A stretch of 5,348 nt of DNA from Chloroflexota bacterium (lineage in GTDB: Bacteria > Chloroflexota > Anaerolineae > Anaerolineales > UBA11579), in assembly GCA_003486225.1 (NCBI GenBank), contig DNGN01000210.1, forward strand, positions 2,353-7,700, written 5' to 3'. Positions 1-5,348 of the stretch are shown piece after piece (the first letter of the stretch is position 1; each line of letters starts with the position of its first letter). The translations under genes were made by a program, and so were the position numbers. The notes beneath the pieces were generated by a model, which worked only from the letters and a program-made list of their open reading frames with translations, did not search any database and had not been told where the DNA came from.

Positions 1-533
1 TCATGCAGCTTACAGAAGAAGAAAGCAAAGCCCTTGCTGGCTATCAGTTCCTGACCCTTAAGCCCCTGCTGTTGGTGCTAAATTTAGGAGAAGGGCAGGC
101 TGAACCAGATGTTACAGCCGAAGCCGCAGGGCTGCCAGTGATCCCCTTACAAGGCAAACTGGAAATGGAACTGGCCCAGTTACCCATGGAAGAGGCGGAT
201 ATTTTCCTGACGGAATATGGTATTCAGGAGCCAAGCCTCAACCGGATGATCCGCGAATCCTACGATCTGCTGGGTTTGCAGTCTTTCTTCACGGTAGGAG
301 AAGATGAGGTGCGTTCCTGGCCGCTGAAGATCGGGCTTAATGCCCAGCAGGCTGCTGGTGTGATCCATACGGACCTTGCCAGAGGGTTTATCCGCGCTGA
401 AGTTGCTCCTTATAATTTACTGGTAGAATCTAAGAGCATGTCTGCCCTGCGTGAGCAGGGAAAACTGCAGGTGGAAGGGAAAAATTATATCGTACGTGAT
501 GGTGATATCGTCCACGTGCGTTTTAATGTCTAA
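1..533 (+). CDS. ychF: YchF-family ATPase, C-terminal half (5' end outside window)
   Basis: This is the C-terminal half of YchF (bacterial counterpart of OLA1), an Obg-related P-loop NTPase that binds ribosomes and prefers ATP over GTP. The reading frame is open to the left edge, so the ATG at 3 is an internal Met and the G1-G3 nucleotide-binding motifs lie outside. Counting that Met as 1, 'LTLKPLLLVLNLGE' carries Asn27-Leu-Gly-Glu30, the NxxE form of the G4 motif that replaces NKxD of true GTPases and is associated with ATP preference in this family. The C-terminal TGS domain covers about residues 90-176 and includes the family signature around 'AAGVIHTDLARGFIRAEV' and the typical ending 'DGDIVHVRFNV'. 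The 176 visible residues compare with about 360 in the full family. The gene is followed after 40 bp by the DNA methyltransferase on the same strand. Identification is by recognised conserved motifs and is firm. Confidence 0.95.
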   Translation, partial: MQLTEEESKALAGYQFLTLKPLLLVLNLGEGQAEPDVTAEAAGLPVIPLQGKLEMELAQLPMEEADIFLTEYGIQEPSLNRMIRESYDLLGLQSFFTVGEDEVRSWPLKIGLNAQQAAGVIHTDLARGFIRAEVAPYNLLVESKSMSALREQGKLQVEGKNYIVRDGDIVHVRFNV

Positions 534-539
534 TCAAAA

Positions 540-556
540 GTTAGCGATGATCTAAC
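540..556. promoter_or_regulatory. Small inverted repeat ahead of the DNA methyltransferase gene
   Basis: GTTAG (540-544) and CTAAC (552-556) form a perfect 5-bp inverted repeat around a 7-nt centre. It ends one base before the AGGAG ribosome binding site. It could be a weak RNA hairpin near the ribosome binding site or a small operator in the ychF-methyltransferase gap. A 5-bp repeat can easily arise by chance, and there is no T-run after it, so it is not a terminator. Function is speculative. Confidence 0.25.
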
Positions 557-557
557 C

Positions 558-562
558 AGGAG
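558..562 (+). promoter_or_regulatory. Ribosome binding site of the CcrM-like methyltransferase
   Basis: AGGAG lies 11 nt before the ATG at 574. This is slightly longer than the usual spacing, but it is the only good Shine-Dalgarno match in the gap. An in-frame TAG at 565-567 rules out any upstream in-frame start, so together they fix the start at 574. Confidence 0.7.
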
Positions 563-573
563 CATAGCCCATC

Positions 574-1674
574 ATGAGCGTACTGCCGGTAGGCCGGATA
601 TTGCAGGGAGATTGTGTTGATGTGCTTAAGACCCTGCCAGACCGCTCGGTGGACCTGGTATTTGCCGACCCGCCCTATAACCTGCAACTCCAGAACGAAC
701 TCTATCGACCGAATATGACGCGGGTGGATGGTGTTGCTGACAGTTGGGACCAGTTCAGCAGCTTTGAAGCATACGATGACTTCAGCCGGCAATGGCTCAG
801 GGAATGCCGGCGCGTACTGAAAGATACCGGCACAATCTGGGTAATCGGAACCTACCATAACATCTTCCGCCTCGGCACACTTTTGCAGGACCTGGGATTT
901 TGGATCTTGAACGATGTAATCTGGATCAAGACCAACCCGATGCCCAATTTCCTGGGGGTTCGTTTTACCAATGCGCATGAAACCCTGATCTGGGCCAAGA
1001 AAGACGAGAAGGCCAAATATACCTTCAATTACCACGGGATGAAAGGCTTCAATCGCGATAAACAAATGCGCAGCGACTGGTGGCTGATGGCCCATGTCTC
1101 TGGGGCAGAACGTCTGAAAGTGGATGGTAAAAAAGGCCATTCCACCCAAAAGCCGGAGGCATTGCTCTACCGGGTGCTCCTGTCAGCTACCAATCCTGGA
1201 GATGTTGTCCTGGACCCATTTTTTGGCAGCGGCACGACTGGTGCGGTGGCAAAAAAACTGCACCGGCAGTGGGTTGGGATTGAAAAGCAAGAATCCTATA
1301 TCAAATTGGCACAGTCCCGCATAGACGCCATCCAGGCGCAGCCCTTTGACCCAGCTGTTTTTGACCTGCGCAGCCAGAAGAGAAAAGCAACCCGTATCCC
1401 CTTCTCTGCTGTGATAGAAAACGGTCTGCTGGTTCCAGGCCAGGAATTATATTTCCGCAAAAACCGTGAGACGGCAGCCAAGATAAAACCAGACGGGAAA
1501 TTGCGTTTGGGCGACCAGGAAGGCTCTATCCACCAGCTTGGCAGACAATTAACCGGGGGAAGTCCCTGCAACGGTTGGGATCATTGGTATTATGAAACTG
1601 CTGAAGGCGGTTTGCTTCCCCTGGAATCTCTGCGGCAGGCATTGCGGAAAGAGCTGTATCACGATGAGGAGTAA
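574..1674 (+). CDS. ccrM: CcrM/HinfI-type adenine-N6 DNA methyltransferase with C-terminal RAMA domain
   Basis: This 366-residue protein is a beta-class DNA adenine-N6 methyltransferase and closely resembles Caulobacter CcrM (about 358 residues), which methylates the adenine of GANTC using S-adenosylmethionine. The catalytic motif IV, DPPY (residues 32-35, within 'FADPPYNLQL'), precedes the SAM-binding motif I, DPFFGSGTTG (214-223), the beta-class order. Between them are CcrM-like blocks such as 'GTIWVIGTYHNIFR', 'LGFWILNDVIW' and 'NAHETLIWAKK', then 'STQKPEALLYRVLL'. Residues about 272-363 form a RAMA (restriction/adenine methylase-associated) domain, which in CcrM is needed for DNA binding. 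Ser318 in 'GSIHQLG' and Asn333 and Trp335 in 'CNGW' align with positions I recall as important in the Caulobacter enzyme. The start is fixed by an in-frame TAG at 565. No endonuclease gene is adjacent on either side, so it looks like a solitary methylase. GANTC specificity is inferred from homology. The close relative M.HinfI belongs to a restriction system, so that origin remains possible. Confidence 0.93.
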   Translation: MSVLPVGRILQGDCVDVLKTLPDRSVDLVFADPPYNLQLQNELYRPNMTRVDGVADSWDQFSSFEAYDDFSRQWLRECRRVLKDTGTIWVIGTYHNIFRLGTLLQDLGFWILNDVIWIKTNPMPNFLGVRFTNAHETLIWAKKDEKAKYTFNYHGMKGFNRDKQMRSDWWLMAHVSGAERLKVDGKKGHSTQKPEALLYRVLLSATNPGDVVLDPFFGSGTTGAVAKKLHRQWVGIEKQESYIKLAQSRIDAIQAQPFDPAVFDLRSQKRKATRIPFSAVIENGLLVPGQELYFRKNRETAAKIKPDGKLRLGDQEGSIHQLGRQLTGGSPCNGWDHWYYETAEGGLLPLESLRQALRKELYHDEE

Positions 1675-2911
1675 CCTCAAAGTAAAAATTCATAAGAGTC
1701 TTTGGCTGGGTTTACTTTTGCTTGGCTTGATCCTGCCTGCCTGTAGCTTGAGTCCTGCTGCAACCTCCCTTGATAACAAAGCGCCTGAAGAAATGCCCCT
1801 CCCATCTACCCAGGTGCTCACTCCGACCGCACTGCCCACATTTACCCCCACCGCCCAACCTACCCTAACGCCGACCATGGTTCCCTCCACCCCGGTTACA
1901 GCCACGGTTTGGGAGCGAGACCCCTATATTGTCATCCTGACCTACCACCAGTTCGCTGCAAACATTGCCAAACAGTCCACCGGTCTCAAGGTTCGCTTCG
2001 AAGATTTCGAATACCAACTTAACCAGATCTATGATGCGGGTTTCAGCCTGGTGCCATTGGAGGACTGGCTGGCAGGCAAAATGGTCGTGCCAGAAGGCCG
2101 CCGACCGCTGATCCTTTCTCTGGATGACCTGTACTTCAACAACCAGATCCGCCTAGACGAAGAGGGCAATCCGCTGTCAGACACCGGGCTGGGCATCCTA
2201 TGGGATTTTTATCAGGAGCACCCCGAATTTGGTTACTCGGCAGCCCTGTTTGTCAATCTGGGGAATAAATTATATGCCAACCCGGACGACCCCGGATGGG
2301 AAATGGAATTAGCCCGGACCATCGCCTGGGGTATGGACCATGATCTGATGCCTTATAACCATTTTTATACCCATCCTCGACTGGATTGGTCCAGCGGCAG
2401 TTCCATTCTTTGGGAAGCGGAACAAAACGACCTCTACTTGCGTCAACTGCTGCTCATGGCGGAGCGGGAAGACCTGATCCCGCGGCTCGGTAATATACTG
2501 GCGCTGACCTATGGACTATGGCCTCAGCCCGGTGATATTGAAACCATGCTGAGTTATGTAAACCCAGAGGGTGAGCCGGTGCAAGCCGTGATGGAAATTG
2601 ACCGGATCTCTTTGGAAATGTACCTTTTCCCGCCGTATGCCCCCGGATTCAACCGCTTCCATGTCCCCCGCCACGTAGCCAGCCCAAGTGCGGTCGATTT
2701 TTTGGTTGCCAATGCAGAAAAATTCCCCCGGGCACAGGTTTGTGACCTTGGCAATATCCCGAATTCGATCCTGTCTCAGCCTGAGGCCTTGGCAGACTAT
2801 ATCGGCACGCAATCCGCCCTGCGGGGATGCTCCGATGGGGTGTATGTGGTGAATGAAGATCTGTTTAGGGTGCAAGGCGGGACTGCTGAGCTTTTAGACA
2901 TCAACAGCTAG
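1664..2911 (+). CDS. Polysaccharide-deacetylase-like lipoprotein
   Basis: The product is a 415-residue exported protein with a NodB-type (carbohydrate esterase 4-like) domain, probably acting on an extracellular or cell-wall polysaccharide. The n-region (residues 1-12) is basic, residues 13-24 are hydrophobic, and 'LPAC' gives a lipobox with Cys27 as the lipidation site. A Thr/Pro-rich linker follows (about 48-81). The domain begins near 'YIVILTYHQF' (88-97). Motif 1 is 'LSLDD' with Asp154-Asp155. Motif 2 is 'NHFYTH' with His233 and His237, so the Asp-His-His metal triad is present. The usual motif 3 (RxPY-like) is not obvious; 'TYGLWP' (282-287) may occupy that place. Cys360 and Cys389 are the only other cysteines and could form a disulfide. 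An upstream ATG at 1592 would extend the protein by 24 residues inside the methyltransferase gene. I prefer 1664 because it gives a proper signal peptide and has a GGAAAGAG sequence 10 nt ahead. The gene overlaps the methyltransferase by 11 nt, suggesting translational coupling. Enzymatic activity and substrate are unproven. Confidence 0.82.
   Translation: MRSNLKVKIHKSLWLGLLLLGLILPACSLSPAATSLDNKAPEEMPLPSTQVLTPTALPTFTPTAQPTLTPTMVPSTPVTATVWERDPYIVILTYHQFAANIAKQSTGLKVRFEDFEYQLNQIYDAGFSLVPLEDWLAGKMVVPEGRRPLILSLDDLYFNNQIRLDEEGNPLSDTGLGILWDFYQEHPEFGYSAALFVNLGNKLYANPDDPGWEMELARTIAWGMDHDLMPYNHFYTHPRLDWSSGSSILWEAEQNDLYLRQLLLMAEREDLIPRLGNILALTYGLWPQPGDIETMLSYVNPEGEPVQAVMEIDRISLEMYLFPPYAPGFNRFHVPRHVASPSAVDFLVANAEKFPRAQVCDLGNIPNSILSQPEALADYIGTQSALRGCSDGVYVVNEDLFRVQGGTAELLDINS
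1817..1888 (+). repeat. Three 8-residue Thr/Pro repeats in the lipoprotein linker
   Basis: Three consecutive 24-bp units encode LTPTALPT, FTPTAQPT and LTPTMVPS (residues 52-75 of the lipoprotein). The repeat is clearer in protein than in DNA, so it is an old or selected repeat rather than a recent duplication. Such Thr/Pro tracts act as extended, often glycosylated spacers that hold a catalytic domain away from the membrane. They are common in exported proteins of Chloroflexota. Confidence 0.7.
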
Positions 2912-2951
2912 AACTTTTAGATTTTTTGGGGCTTTATTGGCAAGGGAATGC

Positions 2952-3518
2952 TTACTTCTCTGCCATGATCCAGGCAGAGCCTTTGCCGTCGCTGCCAATT
3001 TGTACTTTCGCACCAAATGTTTCTGCCATCTCTTTAATTTTTATCGGGCTGTGGAAAGTGCTTTTCATCAACGCCAGCTTTTCGAATAAGGCGATCATCT
3101 TGACGGCAAACAGACGGATATCTGGCTCTTCGACCAATAACCGTCCATTCTTTTTGAGTGTGCGCAGCATCTCTCCGAGGGTCTCTTTTTGGTCCGGCAT
3201 ATGATGCAGCGCATCGATGACCATGATCCGTTCAAAGGTGTTTTTTGCAAAGGGGAGGTGAGTGGCAGATGCCTGCACCAGGTTCGGAATGCCTTTGGCC
3301 TGCGCTTCTCTCAGCATGGGTTCCGAGAGATCGCAGATCACCAGGTTATCTATCAATTCTCTAATCCCGGCAGAGGCTCGGCCTGTCCCACCGCCAGCAT
3401 CTAGCAGCCAACCGCTTGCTGGCAGGTTGAGCGCTTCACGTAGTGCCTCCGGTTCTTTGGGGCCAATGACATGGTCGTAGAATGGACCGAGTAGATCGAA
3501 TAGAAAGTTGTTCGGCAT
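2952..3518 (-). CDS. Class I SAM-dependent methyltransferase, substrate unknown
   Basis: This 188-residue protein has a Rossmann-type SAM-binding fold of the Methyltransf_11/UbiE-like kind. Motif I is 'LLDAGGGTGR' (38-47), the SAM-binding glycine loop. Asp63 in 'LVICDLSEPML' ends strand beta-2 and should bind the SAM ribose hydroxyls. 'QASATHLPFAKNTFERI' (82-98) matches the adenine-contacting region, and 'DALHHMPD' (102-109) is the post-motif segment typical of small-molecule methyltransferases. Nothing visible identifies the substrate. The ATG at 3518 is chosen because the protein then begins with the usual short helix before motif I ('LLGPFYDHVIG'). A TTG at 3584 in the same frame would add 22 residues, with no family match that I recognise. 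No Shine-Dalgarno precedes 3518, but a TATAAT lies 7 nt upstream. The gene is convergent with the lipoprotein gene (40-bp gap) and divergent from the peptidase gene. It is clearly not a DNA methyltransferase, as it lacks a DPPY-type motif. Confidence 0.88.
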   Translation of the reverse strand: MPNNFLFDLLGPFYDHVIGPKEPEALREALNLPASGWLLDAGGGTGRASAGIRELIDNLVICDLSEPMLREAQAKGIPNLVQASATHLPFAKNTFERIMVIDALHHMPDQKETLGEMLRTLKKNGRLLVEEPDIRLFAVKMIALFEKLALMKSTFHSPIKIKEMAETFGAKVQIGSDGKGSAWIMAEK

Positions 3519-3525
3519 GGAAGAG

Positions 3526-3531
3526 ATTATA
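3526..3531 (-). promoter_or_regulatory. -10 box for the SAM-methyltransferase gene, probably leaderless
   Basis: Read on the minus strand this is a perfect TATAAT. Seven bases separate it from the ATG at 3518, so transcription would begin at or beside the start codon. With the absence of a Shine-Dalgarno sequence, this fits a leaderless mRNA. The hexamer at the expected -35 position (3549-3554, AGAATT on the minus strand) is a poor match to TTGACA, so strength or the need for an activator is uncertain. Confidence 0.5.
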
Positions 3532-3550
3532 TCAAGTATGAGATGAGGAA

Positions 3551-3560
3551 TTCTTAAGAA
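3551..3560. promoter_or_regulatory. 10-bp perfect palindrome TTCTTAAGAA, candidate operator
   Basis: TTCTTAAGAA is its own reverse complement. It overlaps the expected -35 position of the minus-strand promoter and lies about 37 bp upstream of the plus-strand -10 box, so a protein bound here could affect both divergent genes. The sequence is AT-rich and short, so chance is possible. No regulator gene is visible in the window. Confidence 0.3.
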
Positions 3561-3596
3561 AATTTGTCTGCCTCTACTCCTCAATCAATCTGATAG

Positions 3597-3602
3597 TATA
3601 AT
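3597..3602 (+). promoter_or_regulatory. -10 box for the oligoendopeptidase gene
   Basis: A perfect TATAAT lies 28 nt before the peptidase ATG at 3631. The transcription start is expected near 3609, giving a leader of about 22 nt that contains the ribosome binding site. The hexamer 17 nt upstream (3574-3579) does not resemble TTGACA, so the promoter is supported by its -10 element and position only. Confidence 0.5.
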
Positions 3603-3606
3603 GGCT

Positions 3607-3618
3607 AGAAAATTTTCT
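3607..3618. promoter_or_regulatory. 12-bp perfect palindrome AGAAAATTTTCT, candidate operator
   Basis: AGAAAATTTTCT is a perfect palindrome covering the predicted transcription start of the peptidase gene, a classic place for a repressor site. Its first nine bases, AGAAAATTT, recur at 3557-3565, exactly 50 bp upstream and next to the other palindrome. This is close to five helical turns, so both would face the same side of the DNA. AT-rich sequence makes chance occurrence possible. Confidence 0.35.
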
Positions 3619-3619
3619 T

Positions 3620-3624
3620 GGGAG
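3620..3624 (+). promoter_or_regulatory. Ribosome binding site of the oligoendopeptidase gene
   Basis: GGGAG sits 6 nt before the ATG at 3631, which is good spacing. This decides between 3631 and another in-frame ATG at 3601. The latter has no Shine-Dalgarno sequence and overlaps the -10 box, so it would not be transcribed from this promoter. Confidence 0.75.
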
Positions 3625-3630
3625 AACATA

Positions 3631-5348
3631 ATGACCTACGAACTTGGTAAATGGAGTCTTGATGACCTGTTTCCGGCACATGATAGTGCTGAGATGAAAG
3701 AGGCTTTTAAAACCCTTGAGGAACAGGTAGCAAAATTTGAAGGGTACCGCGAGAAGCTCAGCCCGGATATGGACGTGGAAGAATTCATGAGCATGCTGGA
3801 AGAGCAGGAAGCTTCAACCCGTTTGGCAAGCCGGATGGGACAGTATTCCGGACTGTGGTTTTCAGAAGACACCCAGAACCAGGAATCGCAGACATTCCAG
3901 GCCAAAGTGCAGCAGTTTATGGCAGGGTTAAGAAACCGCACGATGTTCTTCAGCTTGTGGTGGAAAAGCCTGGAAGAAGAACAAACCAAACGCTTCATGG
4001 AAGTGGCTGGCGAGTATCAATACTGGCTTGAGCAGATCCGGAATTTTAAACCCTACACCCTGACCGAGCCAGAGGAAAAAATCATCAATATCAAAGATGT
4101 GACCGGGATCAATGCCATCCGCACATTGTACAGTTCGATCACCAATCGCTATTCATTCAAGGTGGAGGTGGATGGTGAGGAAAAAGAACTGACCCGCGGC
4201 GAGCTGATGGCGCTGGTGCAGGGAACCAACCCGGACGTGCGTGCCAAAGCCTACCAGGAACTCTATCGCGTTTATGGCGAAGATGGCGCTATCCTGGGGC
4301 AGATGTACCAGTCCATTGTGAGAGATTTCCGCAATGAGAACCTGGAGCTGCGCGGTTTTGCCAGCCCGATCTCCGTGCGCAACCTGGATAATGACATTCC
4401 CGATGAAGTGGTCAACACGCTGCTTGAGGTAGCCGAGCAGAATACCGGCCTGTTCCAGCGCTTTTTTGAACTCAAAGCCAAATGGCTCAAGGTGGAAAAA
4501 TTGCGTCGCTACGATATTTATGCCCCTGTCTCTACCAGCGAAAAAAGCTATGCGTATGGTGATGCCGTCCAGATGGTGCTGGATTCTTTCGACGATTTCT
4601 CCCCTCAAGTGGCGCAGCTGGCCAAGCGCGTGTTTGACGAACAGCATATTGACAGTTCGGTGCGCAAAGGAAAGCGGGGCGGAGCGTTTTGCTCATCTGG
4701 AGACCCGGCGCTATCCCCATACGTGCTGGTCAATTACAACGGTACAGCCAGAGATGTGGCCACGATCGCTCACGAACTTGGGCATGCCATCCATGCCATG
4801 CTGGCTGAAAAGCACAACGTGTTCAATTTCCATTCCAGCCTGCCGCTGGCTGAAACGGCCTCCACTTTTGCTGAGATGCTGCTGATTGACCTCTTGCTGG
4901 AAGGAGAAACAGATGAAGATGTCCGCCTGGATATTCTCTTCTCCCAGATCGATGATGCGTATGCCACCATCATGCGCCAGATCTTTTTCGGCTTGTTCGA
5001 GCGCGAGGCGCATGAAATGGTCGCCCAGGATGCCTCTGTGGAGGCATTGGCCAATGCATACATGAAGAATCTGGAGCGGCAGTTCGGCGATGCGGTTGAG
5101 ATTGGTGAAGAGTTCCGCTGGGAATGGGTCTCGATCCCGCATATCTATCAATGGCCATTCTATGTGTATGCTTATGCTTTTGGACAGCTACTGGTGTTGG
5201 CGCTCTACCAGCAGTATAAGCAGCAGGGAGAAAGCTTCGTCCCGCTCTACCTGGAAATTCTTTCCGCCGGTGGTTCCATCGCACCAGTCGATATCCTCGA
5301 CCGTGCCGGCGTGGATGTGCGTAAAGCTGAGTTCTGGCAGGGCGGTTT
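3631..5348 (+). CDS. pepF: M3-family oligoendopeptidase, PepF type (3' end outside window)
   Basis: This is a zinc metallopeptidase of the M3B (oligoendopeptidase F) family, normally cytoplasmic, which cuts short peptides. The frame is open for 572 codons to the right edge. M3B enzymes of this kind are about 590-600 residues and the last visible block 'VDVRKAEFWQGG' is near the C-terminus, so probably only 20-25 residues are missing. No signal peptide is seen. The N-terminal helical lobe and PepF_N-like region cover about residues 1-190, with the M3 catalytic domain after that. The zinc site is HELGH (381-385) in 'ATIAHELGHAIHAML', with Glu408 of 'LAETASTFAEM' as third ligand. 'GKRGGAFCSSGDPALSPYVLVNY' matches the conserved block before HExxH, shortened here as GKRGGAFC...SPYVLVNY. 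His504 and Tyr511/Tyr513 in 'IPHIYQWPFYVYAYAFG' match the substrate-binding His/Tyr region. The start at 3631 is supported by GGGAG 6 nt upstream. All catalytic residues are intact, so it should be active. It is divergent from the small methyltransferase gene, and no partner peptide gene is seen. Confidence 0.95.
   Translation, partial: MTYELGKWSLDDLFPAHDSAEMKEAFKTLEEQVAKFEGYREKLSPDMDVEEFMSMLEEQEASTRLASRMGQYSGLWFSEDTQNQESQTFQAKVQQFMAGLRNRTMFFSLWWKSLEEEQTKRFMEVAGEYQYWLEQIRNFKPYTLTEPEEKIINIKDVTGINAIRTLYSSITNRYSFKVEVDGEEKELTRGELMALVQGTNPDVRAKAYQELYRVYGEDGAILGQMYQSIVRDFRNENLELRGFASPISVRNLDNDIPDEVVNTLLEVAEQNTGLFQRFFELKAKWLKVEKLRRYDIYAPVSTSEKSYAYGDAVQMVLDSFDDFSPQVAQLAKRVFDEQHIDSSVRKGKRGGAFCSSGDPALSPYVLVNYNGTARDVATIAHELGHAIHAMLAEKHNVFNFHSSLPLAETASTFAEMLLIDLLLEGETDEDVRLDILFSQIDDAYATIMRQIFFGLFEREAHEMVAQDASVEALANAYMKNLERQFGDAVEIGEEFRWEWVSIPHIYQWPFYVYAYAFGQLLVLALYQQYKQQGESFVPLYLEILSAGGSIAPVDILDRAGVDVRKAEFWQGG

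Noticed and set aside
3..533. Complete small gene starting at the ATG at position 3
   Set aside because: The protein matches only the C-terminal half of YchF, and the ATG corresponds to an internal residue just before the conserved LTxKP block, so the gene is truncated by the window edge rather than short.
541..1149. Long minus-strand open frame (202 codons) opposite the CcrM-like gene
   Set aside because: It mirrors a well-supported methyltransferase gene, resembles no family I recognise and has no ribosome binding site. It is a codon-bias shadow.
1592..1663. Upstream ATG that would lengthen the lipoprotein by 24 residues
   Set aside because: The extension lies wholly inside the methylase RAMA domain coding region, contains cysteines and charged residues ahead of the signal peptide, and would spoil the lipoprotein signal.
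2912..2951. Possible bidirectional terminator between the convergent lipoprotein and methyltransferase genes
   Set aside because: There is a T-run at 2922-2927, but I could not find a stable stem before it on either strand, so I do not call a terminator.
3601..3630. Earlier in-frame ATG at 3601 for the oligoendopeptidase
   Set aside because: It overlaps the TATAAT box and lacks a Shine-Dalgarno sequence, while the ATG at 3631 has GGGAG at 6 nt.
4153..4647. Minus-strand open frame of 164 codons inside the peptidase gene
   Set aside because: The plus-strand frame encodes continuous M3 peptidase sequence through this region; the antisense frame shows no recognisable domain.
4466..4885. Plus-strand open frame of 139 codons in another frame within the peptidase gene
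   Set aside because: It overlaps the HELGH zinc-site coding region of the real gene and its translation looks like out-of-frame sequence.

Overview
The window is an ordinary-looking, densely packed stretch of bacterial chromosome with five protein genes. Two are cut by the window edges. There is no RNA gene, insertion sequence, CRISPR array or phage material that I can support. The likely source is a member of the Chloroflexota, perhaps an Anaerolineae-like organism. This rests on the Thr/Pro-rich 'TPT' linker behind a lipoprotein signal, the style of the M3 peptidase, and base composition near 50 percent GC. It is an inference from protein style, not a phylogenetic result.

Left block, plus strand (1-2911). 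This holds the C-terminal half of the translation-associated ATPase YchF. After 40 bp comes a complete CcrM/HinfI-type adenine DNA methyltransferase with its C-terminal RAMA domain. A secreted lipoprotein with a polysaccharide-deacetylase-like domain follows, and its start codon lies inside the end of the methyltransferase gene (11-nt overlap). Spacing suggests the three are co-transcribed. No restriction endonuclease gene is visible beside the methyltransferase, so within this window it looks solitary.

Middle block, minus strand (2952-3518). A small class I SAM-dependent methyltransferase of unknown substrate converges on the lipoprotein gene across a 40-bp gap. It has no Shine-Dalgarno sequence, but a perfect TATAAT lies 7 nt before its ATG, which suggests a leaderless transcript.

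Right block, plus strand (3631 to the end). An M3-family oligoendopeptidase (PepF type) has an intact zinc site and runs off the right edge with roughly 20-25 residues missing. It is divergent from the small methyltransferase. The 112-bp intergenic region between them carries a TATAAT box for each direction and two perfect AT-rich palindromes, and is the most structured non-coding DNA in the window.

The genes do not form one obvious pathway: translation factor, epigenetic DNA methylation, envelope polysaccharide modification, a small-molecule or other methyltransferase, and peptide turnover. I see no convincing new multi-gene system. The most notable item is a full-length CcrM-like methyltransferase, a cell-cycle epigenetic enzyme best known from Alphaproteobacteria, apparently outside that group, tightly coupled to an envelope lipoprotein gene.
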